From: Clostridia bacterium
GTDB lineage: Bacteria > Bacillota > Clostridia > Lachnospirales > Lachnospiraceae
Reading direction: 5' to 3'
Assembly: GCA_910575725.1 (NCBI GenBank)
Contig: CAJTFE010000024.1
Span: 1-64,000, forward strand
Length of the DNA: 64,000 bases
Within the stretch, counting starts at the first letter, position 1; every line of letters begins with the position of its first letter. The notes under the pieces were generated by a model. It was not told where the DNA came from. It did not search any database and was given only the letters and a program-made list of their open reading frames with translations. Positions 23,313 through 32,576 of the stretch are shown in pieces. A program made the translations under genes and the position numbers.

Positions 23313-23906
23313 ATGATGGATATGAGTTTAGTACCTGTTGTAGTTGAGCAGACCAGCAGGGGCGAGCGCTCCTATGACATTTACTCCAGACTTTTAAAGG
23401 ATCGGATCATTATTCTGGGAGAAGAAGTCAATGACGTGACTGCAAGCCTGGTGACGGCACAGCTTCTGTTCCTGGAGTCCGAGGATCCGGGAAAGGATAT
23501 CAATCTGTATATCAACAGTCCGGGCGGTTCCGTAACCGCAGGCATGGCCATCTATGATACCATGCAGTACATCAAGTGTGATGTATCTACCATTTGTATG
23601 GGTATGGCGGCCAGTATGGGGGCGTTTCTTCTGGCAGGGGGAACCAAGGGCAAGCGTATGGCCCTTCCCAATGCGGAGATTATGATTCACCAGCCCTCCG
23701 GCGGCGCCAGGGGCCAGGCTACGGAGATCAAGATTGTGGCTGAGCACATTCTGCGCACGAAAAAGAAGCTCAATGAGATTCTGGCGGCCAATACAGGGCA
23801 GCCCGTGGAAGTGATCGAGGTGGATACAGAGCGCGATAATTATATGAGCGCCGAAGAGGCCATGAAATATGGCTTGATTGACAGCGTGATCGCAAATCGT
23901 AAGTAA
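23313..23906 (+). CDS. clpP: ATP-dependent Clp protease proteolytic subunit
   Basis: 197 residues. The catalytic triad is Ser101 ([10 protein letters not shown]), His126 (MIHQPSGG) and Asp175 (DTERDNYM), positions that fit ClpP with a short propeptide. [22 protein letters not shown] is the conserved N-terminal segment. It forms the tetradecameric barrel that degrades proteins fed by ClpX, encoded 16 bases downstream. AAAGG lies 12 bases before the ATG; two nearby ATG codons are alternatives. Confidence 0.95.
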   Translation: MMDMSLVPVVVEQTSRGERSYDIYSRLLKDRIIILGEEVNDVTASLVTAQLLFLESEDPGKDINLYINSPGGSVTAGMAIYDTMQYIKCDVSTICMGMAASMGAFLLAGGTKGKRMALPNAEIMIHQPSGGARGQATEIKIVAEHILRTKKKLNEILAANTGQPVEVIEVDTERDNYMSAEEAMKYGLIDSVIANRK

Positions 23907-23922
23907 AAGGACGAGAAGAATT

Positions 23923-25182
23923 ATGCCTAGAAACAATGATAACAACGTAAGATGTTCCTTTTGCGGTAAATCCGGGGAGCAGGTGCGTAAGATGATTTCC
24001 GGACCCAGCGGAACTTATATCTGCGACGAGTGTATTGAACTGTGTGCGGAGCTGATTGAGGAGGAGCTGGAACTGGATGAGCAGGAGCCTGGGGATGAGG
24101 AGATTAACCTCTTAAAGCCCAAGGAGATCAAAGAGTTCCTGGATGAGTATGTCATCGGCCAGGAGGAGGCCAAGAAGGTTCTCTCCGTGGCAGTTTACAA
24201 TCACTATAAGAGAATTCTGGCGGGGAGAGAGAAGGATCTGGATGTGGAGCTTCAGAAGAGCAATATTCTGATGCTTGGGCCTACCGGTTCCGGTAAAACC
24301 CTTTTAGCCCAGACGCTGGCAAGGCTTTTGAATGTGCCTTTTGCCATTGCGGATGCAACTTCCCTTACAGAGGCCGGTTATGTGGGCGAGGATGTGGAGA
24401 ACATTCTGCTGAAGATCATCCAGGCGGCGGATTATGACGTAGAGCGTGCACAGCACGGAATCATTTACATTGACGAAATTGACAAGATTACCAGAAAGTC
24501 GGAGAATCCATCCATTACCAGAGATGTGTCCGGTGAGGGCGTGCAGCAGGCGCTCCTTAAGATTCTGGAGGGAACCATTGCTTCCGTGCCGCCTCAGGGC
24601 GGAAGAAAGCATCCCCACCAGGAGCTGATTCAGATTGACACGACCAATATTCTCTTTATCTGCGGCGGCGCCTTTGAGGGTCTTGATAAGGTGATTGAGC
24701 GGAGAATGGACCGCCGGTCTATCGGCTTCAACGCAGAAGTGACTAAGCGGGGCATGGAAGAGAATGTGGGCAAGCTGCTCCGGCAGGTGCTGCCGGAAGA
24801 TCTGGTGAAGTTCGGTATGATACCGGAGTTCGTGGGCCGCGTGCCTGTAACCGTGGCGCTGGATGCTTTGACAAAGGAGGATATGGTCCGCATTCTTGTG
24901 GAGCCGAAGAATTCTATCGTAAAGCAGTATAAGAAGATGCTTGAGCTGGATGGAGTGAAATTATCCTTTGATCGGGAGGCCATTGAGGCCATCGCCGCAC
25001 AGACGGTAACGAGAAAGACAGGAGCCAGAGGTCTTCGGGCAATCATGGAGCATATTATGATGGATACCATGTATGAGATTCCATCGGATGAGAGCATTAA
25101 GAGCTGCGTGATTACCAAAGAAGTGGTGGAAGGCACAGGGAGTCCTGTAACGACAAGCAATGAGATGAGATTCCGGGCGTAG
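23923..25182 (+). CDS. clpX: ATP-dependent Clp protease ATP-binding subunit ClpX
   Basis: 419 residues. The N-terminal zinc-binding domain has Cys11, Cys14, Cys34 and Cys37 (CSFC...CDEC). Walker A is GPTGSGKT (119-126) and Walker B is [22 protein letters not shown] contains the IGF loop that docks onto ClpP, and the sensor 2 helix is in [14 protein letters not shown]. It unfolds tagged substrates for ClpP. Confidence 0.96.
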   Translation: MPRNNDNNVRCSFCGKSGEQVRKMISGPSGTYICDECIELCAELIEEELELDEQEPGDEEINLLKPKEIKEFLDEYVIGQEEAKKVLSVAVYNHYKRILAGREKDLDVELQKSNILMLGPTGSGKTLLAQTLARLLNVPFAIADATSLTEAGYVGEDVENILLKIIQAADYDVERAQHGIIYIDEIDKITRKSENPSITRDVSGEGVQQALLKILEGTIASVPPQGGRKHPHQELIQIDTTNILFICGGAFEGLDKVIERRMDRRSIGFNAEVTKRGMEENVGKLLRQVLPEDLVKFGMIPEFVGRVPVTVALDALTKEDMVRILVEPKNSIVKQYKKMLELDGVKLSFDREAIEAIAAQTVTRKTGARGLRAIMEHIMMDTMYEIPSDESIKSCVITKEVVEGTGSPVTTSNEMRFRA

Positions 25183-25210
25183 CCTGGAATCTCTTTCTTA
25201 GATTATAAAA

Positions 25211-25423
25211 ACAGTAATATCTCTGACAATGCACAAATCAATTTACAGGCACATGGTTTTGTGACTGGAAATTGATTTTATACCCGTGTACTGGAAGAGA
25301 TATTACGGAACTGGAACAGTAATATCTCTGACAGTGCACAAATCAATTTACAGGCACATGGCTTTGTGACTGGAAATTGATTTTATACCCGTGTACTGGA
25401 AGAGATATTACGGAACTGGAATA
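25211..25423 (+). repeat. hairpin element, tandem copies C and D
   Basis: Two head-to-tail units with a period of 105 bases (CAGTAATATCTCTGAC starts at 25212 and 25317). In each, GTAATATCTCT pairs with AGAGATATTAC across the CACAAATCAATTTACAG core hairpin. The units differ at only a few positions, so the duplication is recent or kept uniform by conversion. The right end leads into the ribosome site of lon. Confidence 0.88.
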
Positions 25424-25441
25424 GAAGAGGAGAGCAGAAAA

Positions 25442-27760
25442 GTGAGTGAATTGATTCAGATGCTGCCGGTGGTGGCCCTTAGGGGAATGACGGTTCTTCC
25501 GGATATGGTGATCCACTTTGATGTGAGCCGTGAGAGCTCCGTCCATGCCATTGAGCAGGCGATGCTCCGTGAGCAGCGGTTATTTCTGGTGACTCAGAAG
25601 AATACCCAGACAGAAAATCCCGGCTTTGAAGACCTGTACCGGATCGGAACCATCGCTTCCGTAAAGCAGGTTATCAAGCTGCCCCACAACATCCTGCGTG
25701 TGCTGGCGGAGGGTCTGGAGAGGGGAGAGCTGTCTCATCTTGATCTGGATGGGGATTATCCGGAGGCGGAGGTGATCCGCTTTGAGGAGGAGCCGGAAAA
25801 CATAGCTCCCGATATCCGGGAGGCCATGATACGAAGCTTAAAGGAGACTTTCCGTACCTACTGCCAGGAGAGCGGCAAGCCGGGCAAGGAGCTGGAGCGC
25901 CAGATGGGAGAACTGGAGGAGCTTTCCAGGCTGACAAGGCAGCTGATGATTCACCTTCCCCTTCACTATGAAGAAAAGCAGAAGCTTCTGGAAGCAGGCA
26001 GCCTGTCGGAGCAGTTTGAGCTTCTGGGAACTCTGATGAACAAAGAGATCGGGATTTTGCGCTTTAAAAGGGAGCTCCAGGAGAAGATCAAGGCCCGGGT
26101 GGACAAAAACCAGAGGGATTACCTTCTTCGGGAGCAGTTAAAGGTGATTCGTGAGGAACTGGGGGAGGATACCTCCGGGACAGACGCAGATCATTTCAAA
26201 GAAGCTCTTGACAAGCTTCGGGCCTCCAAGGAGGTTAAGGAAAAAATAACCAAGGAGATTAACCGTTTTCAGAATATCGGAAGCAATTCCTCAGAAAGCG
26301 CCGTGATCCGGGGATATATTGAGACGCTGCTGGATCTGCCCTGGGAAAAGACCTCCCGGGACAGCACAGATCTAAAGAGGGCCGAGGAGATCTTAAATGC
26401 AGATCATTACGGCCTGGAAAAGGTCAAGGAGCGCATCCTTGAATTCCTGGCAGTCCGGACATTGACAAAGAAGGGCAGCAGCCCCATTCTCTGCCTGGCC
26501 GGCCCTCCGGGAACGGGAAAGACCTCCATTGCCCGGTCGGTTGCACGGGCGCTGAACAAGAAATATGTGCGCATCTGCCTGGGCGGCGTCAGGGATGAGG
26601 CGGAGATCCGGGGACACCGGAGGACTTACGTCGGAGCCATGCCGGGACGGATTGCTTCCGGAATGCGTCAGGCCGGTGTAAAGAATCCGCTGATGCTTCT
26701 GGATGAGATAGACAAGGTGAGCAGCGATTACAAGGGAGACACCTCATCGGCTCTTTTAGAGGTGCTGGATGCGGAGCAGAACAGCCGTTTCCAGGATCAC
26801 TATGTGGAGATTCCCCTGGATCTGTCAGAGGTGCTTTTCATTGCCACGGCGAATGACGCTCACGCCATTCCCCGTCCCCTTCTGGACCGGATGGAGCTCA
26901 TCGAGGTGAGCAGCTACACGGAAAACGAGAAGATGCATATTGCCAGGGAACATCTGATTGGAAAACAGATGGAAAAGAACGGCCTGCAGGAAGGCCAGCT
27001 GGCCATCAGTCCGGGCGCCCTGGAAACCTTGATTCACAGCTATACCAGGGAGGCCGGCGTCCGTCAGCTGGAGCGGAAGCTCGGGGAGGTCTGCCGGAAG
27101 GCGGCCCGGGAGATTCTGGAGCAGCATAAGAAATCTGTCCGCATAACAGAGAACAGCCTGGGCCGTTATCTTGGAAAGCCGAAATATGTATTTGATATGG
27201 CAAATGAGACTGACGAGATCGGAATTGTCCGTGGGCTTGCCTGGACCAGCGTGGGAGGCGACACCCTTCAGATTGAAGTGAACATCATGCCTGGAAAGGG
27301 GGAGATTTCCCTTACCGGAATGATGGGCGACGTGATGAAGGAGTCGGCCCGGACAGGCTTAAGCTATATTCGATCCGTCAGCGGCAGCTATGAGATCGAC
27401 AAGGAGTTTTTCCAGGAACACGATATACATATCCACATACCAGAGGGAGCCGTTCCCAAGGACGGCCCTTCCGCCGGAATTACTATGGCTACAGCCATGC
27501 TTTCGGCCATTACGGAGATTCCCGTGTATGCCAGCGTGGCTATGACAGGGGAAATCACCCTCCGGGGCAGGGTGCTGCCTATCGGCGGATTAAAGGAAAA
27601 GATTCTGGCAGCCAAGAGCGCCGGGATCAAAACCGTACTGGTGCCGGCTAAGAATAAAAGGGATGTGGAGGAAATCTCTGCTGAGATTCGAAAAGGCATC
27701 CGGATTCTCTATGTGGAGCAGATGAAAGAAGTATTGGAGGCAGCCTTTCATGATCATTAA
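25442..27760 (+). CDS. lon: endopeptidase La (Lon protease)
   Basis: 772 residues starting at GTG 25442, eight or so bases after GAGGAGAG; the ATG upstream lies inside the repeat. The N-terminal substrate domain begins [21 protein letters not shown]. The AAA module has Walker A GPPGTGKT and Walker [11 protein letters not shown]. The C-terminal serine-lysine protease domain has the nucleophile in [12 protein letters not shown] and the Lys in [10 protein letters not shown]. It is a cytosolic hexamer that degrades damaged and regulatory proteins. It overlaps engB by 11 bases. Confidence 0.95.
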   Translation: MSELIQMLPVVALRGMTVLPDMVIHFDVSRESSVHAIEQAMLREQRLFLVTQKNTQTENPGFEDLYRIGTIASVKQVIKLPHNILRVLAEGLERGELSHLDLDGDYPEAEVIRFEEEPENIAPDIREAMIRSLKETFRTYCQESGKPGKELERQMGELEELSRLTRQLMIHLPLHYEEKQKLLEAGSLSEQFELLGTLMNKEIGILRFKRELQEKIKARVDKNQRDYLLREQLKVIREELGEDTSGTDADHFKEALDKLRASKEVKEKITKEINRFQNIGSNSSESAVIRGYIETLLDLPWEKTSRDSTDLKRAEEILNADHYGLEKVKERILEFLAVRTLTKKGSSPILCLAGPPGTGKTSIARSVARALNKKYVRICLGGVRDEAEIRGHRRTYVGAMPGRIASGMRQAGVKNPLMLLDEIDKVSSDYKGDTSSALLEVLDAEQNSRFQDHYVEIPLDLSEVLFIATANDAHAIPRPLLDRMELIEVSSYTENEKMHIAREHLIGKQMEKNGLQEGQLAISPGALETLIHSYTREAGVRQLERKLGEVCRKAAREILEQHKKSVRITENSLGRYLGKPKYVFDMANETDEIGIVRGLAWTSVGGDTLQIEVNIMPGKGEISLTGMMGDVMKESARTGLSYIRSVSGSYEIDKEFFQEHDIHIHIPEGAVPKDGPSAGITMATAMLSAITEIPVYASVAMTGEITLRGRVLPIGGLKEKILAAKSAGIKTVLVPAKNKRDVEEISAEIRKGIRILYVEQMKEVLEAAFHDH

Positions 27761-28358
27761 AAACGTAAGTCTGGAAACCGTGTGCGGCATTACCAGCAAG
27801 CTTCCGGAGAATACTCTTCCGGAGATAGCCTTTGCCGGGAAGTCCAATGTGGGGAAATCCTCCCTTATCAATGGGCTGATGAACCGGAAATCCCTGGCCA
27901 GGACTTCGGCCCAGCCGGGAAAGACCCAGACCATTAATTTTTACAATATCAACAACGCCATGTACCTGGTGGATCTGCCGGGCTACGGCTATGCGAAGGT
28001 GACGCAGGAGGTGAAGGAGCAGTGGGGGAAGCTCATTGAGCGGTATCTCCATGGATCTAAGAGGCTCAAGGCGGTTTTCCTGCTTATAGACATCCGCCAT
28101 GAGCCTTCGGCTAATGACAAGCGCATGTATGAGTGGATCGTGTACAATGGGTACGATCCACTCATCATTGCCACAAAGCTGGACAAGATCAACCGAAGCC
28201 AGGTGCAGAAGCATTTGAAAATGGTGCGCACCGGGCTGAGTGTAAAGCCGGGGACGGCGGTGCTTCCTTTTTCTGCCCTGACAAAGCAGGGGAGGGAGGA
28301 GATCTGGGAACAGATGGATGCAATTTTAGAGGATGACAAGGAACCGGAGGTGGAATAA
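27750..28358 (+). CDS. yihA: ribosome biogenesis GTP-binding protein YihA/YsxC/EngB
   Basis: 202 residues. The GTPase motifs are G1 GKSNVGKSS, G2 with RTSAQPGKTQTINFY, G3 DLPGYGYAKV, G4 ATKLDKI and G5 SALTKQG. The family is essential for 50S subunit assembly. It starts inside the 3' end of lon, an order (lon-engB) shared by most Firmicutes. Confidence 0.95.
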   Translation: MIIKNVSLETVCGITSKLPENTLPEIAFAGKSNVGKSSLINGLMNRKSLARTSAQPGKTQTINFYNINNAMYLVDLPGYGYAKVTQEVKEQWGKLIERYLHGSKRLKAVFLLIDIRHEPSANDKRMYEWIVYNGYDPLIIATKLDKINRSQVQKHLKMVRTGLSVKPGTAVLPFSALTKQGREEIWEQMDAILEDDKEPEVE

Positions 28359-29477
28359 ATGTCCGGAAACTATCTGCGCTGCCTGGTAAATATCCTGTTA
28401 TATTCAGCCGGGGTAGTGGTGCTGTTTGTATTGACACCCAGGCTTCTGGTGTTTTTTATGCCCCTAGTGGTAGGGTGGATCATTGCGCTTCTGGCCAACC
28501 CTCTGGTGCGCTTTATGGAGCGGCGGCTTCGGATGGTGCGCCGGCACAGCTCCATGCTGATCATTATTACAGCCATTGCCCTGGTGGTGGCAGGCGTATA
28601 TTTTGCGGTGACGGCCATTGTACGGGAGCTTTATGGGTTTACTTCCATCCTTCCCGATATTTACGGTTCCTTTCTCCAGGATTTGGAGGAGATAAGGGAG
28701 AACCTCCAGGGGGTTTCCAGAGGGGTTCCGCCCCAGCTTCGTGAGGGAGCGGCAAGCCTTACGGATTCCATTACCAGCTCCCTGGGGGATTTGATTGGAG
28801 CTGTGGGCAGGCCTACGGTTGAGGCTGCCGGCACGGTGGCTAAAAATATCCCCAATGCGCTGATTCATGTGATTTTTGCTATTTTGTCCGCTTATTTTTT
28901 TATTGCGGAGAGGGATCGGATTGTTCAGGGGGTTCAAGCTTATATTCCCCAGTGGGTCCGGGTGAAATGGCATTTTATTGCGGAGAAATTTAAGAAAGCC
29001 ATCGGGGGTTACTTCAAGGCCCAGTTTAAGATTATGGGCGTGGTGGCGCTGATTTTGCTGGCAGGCTTTGTTGTTCTTGGGATTCACTATGCGGTTTTAC
29101 TGGCGCTGTTGATTGCTTTTCTTGACTTCCTGCCTTTTTTCGGAACCGGGACGGCTTTGATTCCCTGGGCTGTTTTAAAGGTTCTCAGCGGAGATTACCA
29201 GTTTGCCGTGGGGCTGATTATTATTTATCTGGTAAGCCAGCTGGTGCGGCAATTGATACAACCGAAGATTGTAGGAGACAGCATCGGGCTGGATCCTTTG
29301 TCGACGTTATTTTTTATGTTTATCGGCTATAAGGTCAGCAGCATTTTCGGAATGATCATCGCGGTGCCTATCGGCATGATCCTGGTGAGCCTCTACCAGG
29401 CCGGAGCTTTTGCAGATGTGATCCGGGATGTGAAAGAGCTGGCCGAAGGACTGAATGAGTTTCGAAGAAGAAATTAG
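28359..29477 (+). CDS. ytvI: AI-2E family transporter, YtvI-like sporulation membrane protein
   Basis: 372 residues with seven or eight membrane helices and the AI-2E family plan: a helical pair at 10-45, a helix at 65-90, a long amphipathic stretch at 95-150, and paired helices at about 230-340. LDFLPFFGTGTALIPWAVLKVLSG and QPKIVGDSIGLDPL are the conserved loops. It resembles the YtvI group named for mutants defective in sporulation. The ATG directly follows the engB TAA and GGAGGTGG precedes it, so it is cotranscribed with engB. Confidence 0.8.
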   Translation: MSGNYLRCLVNILLYSAGVVVLFVLTPRLLVFFMPLVVGWIIALLANPLVRFMERRLRMVRRHSSMLIIITAIALVVAGVYFAVTAIVRELYGFTSILPDIYGSFLQDLEEIRENLQGVSRGVPPQLREGAASLTDSITSSLGDLIGAVGRPTVEAAGTVAKNIPNALIHVIFAILSAYFFIAERDRIVQGVQAYIPQWVRVKWHFIAEKFKKAIGGYFKAQFKIMGVVALILLAGFVVLGIHYAVLLALLIAFLDFLPFFGTGTALIPWAVLKVLSGDYQFAVGLIIIYLVSQLVRQLIQPKIVGDSIGLDPLSTLFFMFIGYKVSSIFGMIIAVPIGMILVSLYQAGAFADVIRDVKELAEGLNEFRRRN

Positions 29478-29479
29478 GA

Positions 29480-29594
29480 TAAAAACAGTAATACCCCTTG
29501 CAATACACAAATCGATTTACAGGCACAGCTTTAAGTGACTGGAAATTGACTTAGATTGAGGTGTATTGAAAGGGGTATTACGGGACTAAAATGG
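29480..29594 (+). repeat. hairpin element, RBS-proximal family, copy E
   Basis: GTAATACCCCTT (29488-29499) is complementary to AAGGGGTATTAC near the right end. The inner core CACAAATCGATTTACAGGCACA is retained. It begins 2 bases after the ytvI stop and ends at GGAGG of the MATE gene, filling the whole gap. Confidence 0.85.
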
Positions 29595-29605
29595 AGGACA
29601 GATGA

Positions 29606-30970
29606 ATGACTGAAGTACAAAGCGAGAACAAAATGGGCTATATGCCCATTCCTAAATTATTATTTACCATGTCGATCCCTATGATTATTTCCATGCTGGT
29701 GCAGGCTCTGTACAATGTGGTGGACAGCGCTTTTGTTGCCAAGCTCAGTGAAAATGCGCTGACGGCCGTGTCCATGGCCTTCCCGGTGCAGAATCTGATG
29801 ATTGCCGTGTCTGTGGGCACAGGTGTGGGGATCAATGCGCTGCTTTCCAGATCCTTAGGGGAAAAGCAGTTTGAACAGGCCAATCTGGCGGCCCGGAACG
29901 GGTTGTTTCTGGGGATTGCAAGTTATTTGGTGTTTGCGGTTCTGGGATTGATTGGATCGCGGCAGTTTTATCTGGCGCAGACAGATGATCCGGAGCTGGT
30001 GCTTTATGGAACGCAGTATGTGTTTGTTGTGACGGTGTTTTCCTTTGGATTGTTTCTGGCGGTGCTCAGCGAGCGGCTTCTGCAGTCTACGGGACTGACC
30101 ATCTACAATATGTATACTCAGGGGCTGGGGGCCATTATCAATATTATTCTGGATCCCATTCTGATCTTCGGCCTGTTTGGTTTTCCCCGGCTGGAGGTTC
30201 TGGGGGCTGCGGTAGCTACGGTTGTGGGCCAGATCTGCGGAATGCTGCTGGGCGTGTTCTTTAATATGAAGAAGAATAAGGAGATTAACATCAATATGAA
30301 GGGCTTCCGTCCCCATCTGCCTACCATCAGGCGGATTTATCAGGTGGGGATTCCTTCTATTATTATGCAGTCGATCGGCTCAGTGATGGTATTCGGCATA
30401 AATAAGATTCTGATGATGTTCACCTCCACGGCGGTTTCCGTGTTTGGCGTTTACTTTAAGCTTCAGAGCTTTATCTTTATGCCGGTGTTTGGGCTGAACA
30501 ATGGAATGGTGCCGATTATTGCCTACAATTACGGGGCACGGGAGAAAAAGCGGATTATGCAGACAGCCTGGCTCAGTATCGTGGCCGCGGTGACTATTAT
30601 GCTTGCGGGACTCGCTATTTTCCATATTTTTACAGATGAGCTGCTGGGAATTTTTGAGGCGTCTTTGGATATGCTTGCCATTGGGGTTCCGGCCCTGAAG
30701 ATTATTTCCTTAAGCTTTTCCTTTGCCGGCTACGGGATTGTGGTGGGCTCGGTGTTCCAGGCCCTGGGAAACGGCGTTTACAGCCTTATGGTGTCTGTGG
30801 CCCGTCAGCTTCTGGTGATTCTTCCGGTGGCCTTTGTGCTTGCAAGGGTCGGCGGACTGGCTGCGGTCTGGTGGGCATTTCCCATTGCGGAGATTGTGGC
30901 GGTAATTATGAGTACGGTGCTGTTCCGCAGAATCTATTGCAAAAAAATACAGCCACTGTCCGTTTCCTAA
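29606..30970 (+). CDS. MATE family efflux transporter
   Basis: 454 residues and twelve membrane helices in two homologous halves. MGYMPIPKLLFTMSIPMIISMLVQALYNVVDSAFVAKL at the N-terminus and GVGINALLSRSLGEKQFEQAN after helix 2 are characteristic of the NorM/DinF-type clostridial group. It exports organic cations or drugs by Na+ or H+ antiport; the substrate is unknown. Ribosome site GGAGGAC directly follows hairpin element copy E. Confidence 0.92.
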   Translation: MTEVQSENKMGYMPIPKLLFTMSIPMIISMLVQALYNVVDSAFVAKLSENALTAVSMAFPVQNLMIAVSVGTGVGINALLSRSLGEKQFEQANLAARNGLFLGIASYLVFAVLGLIGSRQFYLAQTDDPELVLYGTQYVFVVTVFSFGLFLAVLSERLLQSTGLTIYNMYTQGLGAIINIILDPILIFGLFGFPRLEVLGAAVATVVGQICGMLLGVFFNMKKNKEININMKGFRPHLPTIRRIYQVGIPSIIMQSIGSVMVFGINKILMMFTSTAVSVFGVYFKLQSFIFMPVFGLNNGMVPIIAYNYGAREKKRIMQTAWLSIVAAVTIMLAGLAIFHIFTDELLGIFEASLDMLAIGVPALKIISLSFSFAGYGIVVGSVFQALGNGVYSLMVSVARQLLVILPVAFVLARVGGLAAVWWAFPIAEIVAVIMSTVLFRRIYCKKIQPLSVS

Positions 30971-30980
30971 TCAGTGGCTG
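30941..30980 (-). terminator. terminator of the minus-strand DUF4364 operon
   Basis: CAGCCACTG and CAGTGGCTG are perfect 9-bp arms. Read on the minus strand they are followed by TATTTTTTT. It overlaps the last codons of the MATE gene. Confidence 0.65.
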
Positions 30981-31014
30981 GCATTGCTTATGAGATGAGA
31001 TAAAAGAAATACAA

Positions 31015-31527
31015 TTACAAAAGAGACTGTATCAGCGCAGCGTAGAGTTCTTTGCTCTTGTCCCGCCAGTGATCGCAGATGGCTTTGGCCTGCTCCTCCA
31101 TTGGAACGGTGAGGGTCAGATCCACAAGTGTGGAATCCCTCTCCAGTACCCGGCAGTGGGCTGCGTACTCTCCGGCGGATGTCTGGTAGTAATGGGCAGG
31201 CGTGGAGCGCTCGTTGCGCAGCTGGTATTTGTGCTCTGAGAGAAAGGTGTCGATATCCTCCCGTATGGCGGAGGATATTTTTTTTTCGAAATAGGTGAGC
31301 GTAGTGCGGCCTTCCTCGGTGATGTGGTAGAGGGTGGTGTTATGCTGCTTCTCCGGGTGAATGAGGGCAGAGTCGGTGAGTTCAAAGAGGGACTGCTGAA
31401 GGGTAAAGTAGTCGGTGTACTCCTTGTCCAGGATAAATTCGGAGAGCTGGGCGTTGCTTAAGGGGAAAGCTACGTGGTTCAGGATGTAGAGGATAATCAG
31501 TTTGTACAGGGTCTGGGTTTCGGACAT
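31015..31527 (-). CDS. DUF4364 family protein
   Basis: 170 residues. The N-terminal half is a winged-helix fold (LYKLIILYILNHVAFPLSNAQLSEFILDKEYTDYFTLQQSLFELTDSALI, then a TLYHITEEGR wing). The C-terminal half is beta-rich. This matches DUF4364, widespread in clostridia and suspected to be a PadR-like regulator, without known targets. Its ATG lies 30 bases inside the end of the radical SAM gene, so the two are translationally coupled. Confidence 0.82.
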   Translation of the reverse strand: MSETQTLYKLIILYILNHVAFPLSNAQLSEFILDKEYTDYFTLQQSLFELTDSALIHPEKQHNTTLYHITEEGRTTLTYFEKKISSAIREDIDTFLSEHKYQLRNERSTPAHYYQTSAGEYAAHCRVLERDSTLVDLTLTVPMEEQAKAICDHWRDKSKELYAALIQSLL

Positions 31528-32453
31528 GTCTGAGCTCCTTTCTGAATGGGGCAGAATTTTCCCTGCCAGGTGTTCCGCCGGCTTAGCTCTTTGTGAATGG
31601 TGTTCAGAACCTGGCGTTTCCTTGTGCTCCAGTCAGGAGCAATTAAAAGATCTTTGGGGCCGTCGCCGGTGAGGCGGTGGATGACGAGGTCGGGGCGGCA
31701 GACTTCCAGGCAGGAGATGACAAGATCCGTGTATTCCTCTAAGGTGAGGATGTGGAAGCCTGTCCGCAGGTAGCAGTCAGCCAAGTCAGTATGGTTTAAT
31801 ATATGCAGGAGCTGGAGTTTTATGCCATTTACCGGTAAGGTGTTGAGATAGCGGATGGTATCCAGCATCATTTCTTTTGTTTCGCCCGGAAGGCCCAGGA
31901 TGACATGGACGATGGTATCCAGCTTCCGGGCGTGGAGGGCTTCGACTGCTTCCTGAAAGACAGGGAGGGGATAGCCTCTTCGGATGAAGGCGGCGGTTTC
32001 CTCGTGGATGGTCTGAAGGCCCAGCTCTACCCACACAGGCTTTTCGATGTTCAGGGCAGATAGGAGTTCTAAGATCTCCGGGGGAAGGCAGTCGGGCCGG
32101 GTGGCTATGGCAAGGGCTGCGATCTTTGGGTGGCCTAAGGCCTCCCGGTAGACTTTTTCCAGATAGTCCAGGGGAGCGTAGGTATTGGTGTAGGCCTGGA
32201 AGTAGGCGATGTAGCGCCGGGCCGGGCGTTTGCCGGTTATAGCCTTGATGCCCGCTTCGAGCTGTTCGGTGACGGTGAGGTGCGGATCTCCTGCGAATTC
32301 GCCGGAGCCGCCGGCGCTGCAGAAGATGCAGCCTCTCGTGCCCAAGGTGCCGTCACGGTTGGGGCAGGTGCAGCCGATGTTTAAGGTGATCTTGTATAGT
32401 TTTTCGCCGAAGCGCTGCTGTAAGGATTCGTTTAAGCTGTTGTATGGTCTCAT
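31497..32453 (-). CDS. TIGR01212-type radical SAM protein (YtqA/YhcC)
   Basis: 318 residues starting MRPYNSLNESL. The cluster motif sits in TLNIGCTCPNRDGTLGTRGC and IFC, an expanded CxxCPNRDGxxGxxGCxFC characteristic of the YtqA/YhcC (TIGR01212) group. AYTNTYAPLDYLEKVY and VELGLQT follow. The reaction is unknown; members bind a 4Fe-4S cluster and SAM. No ribosome site precedes the ATG. A TTGCAT-17-TAAATT promoter on the same strand would start RNA at or next to the ATG, so a leaderless mRNA is possible. Confidence 0.87.
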   Translation of the reverse strand: MRPYNSLNESLQQRFGEKLYKITLNIGCTCPNRDGTLGTRGCIFCSAGGSGEFAGDPHLTVTEQLEAGIKAITGKRPARRYIAYFQAYTNTYAPLDYLEKVYREALGHPKIAALAIATRPDCLPPEILELLSALNIEKPVWVELGLQTIHEETAAFIRRGYPLPVFQEAVEALHARKLDTIVHVILGLPGETKEMMLDTIRYLNTLPVNGIKLQLLHILNHTDLADCYLRTGFHILTLEEYTDLVISCLEVCRPDLVIHRLTGDGPKDLLIAPDWSTRKRQVLNTIHKELSRRNTWQGKFCPIQKGAQTCPKPRPCTN

Positions 32454-32460
32454 GGTATAT

Positions 32461-32489
32461 AATTTAGCATAGGCGCAAGGGAAATGCAA
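32461..32489 (-). promoter_or_regulatory. promoter of the radical SAM-DUF4364 pair
   Basis: On the minus strand TTGCAT (32489-32484), 17 bases, TAAATT (32466-32461). Seven bases separate the -10 from the ATG at 32453. Confidence 0.45.
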
Positions 32490-32576
32490 TTTGAAGTTTT
32501 GGGATTCCCTTTTTGGGAGAAGAATGGTAAGATAGTTATTGTTTAAACGTAAGAGAAACGGATTTGGGAGTACGGA

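Noticed and set aside
24304..24618. Minus-strand frame within clpX
   Set aside because: Shadow of a gene with complete ClpX motifs.
25211..25423. CRISPR-like tandem repeat
   Set aside because: Only two units, repeat longer than 100 bases, no unique spacers and no cas genes; it is a duplicated hairpin element.
29480..29594. Intrinsic terminator after ytvI
   Set aside because: There is no T run after the stem and the same sequence occurs before four other genes, so it is treated as a repeat element.
30950..30980. Terminator of the MATE gene on the + strand
   Set aside because: No T run on the + strand; the T run is on the minus strand, so it was assigned to the DUF4364 operon.
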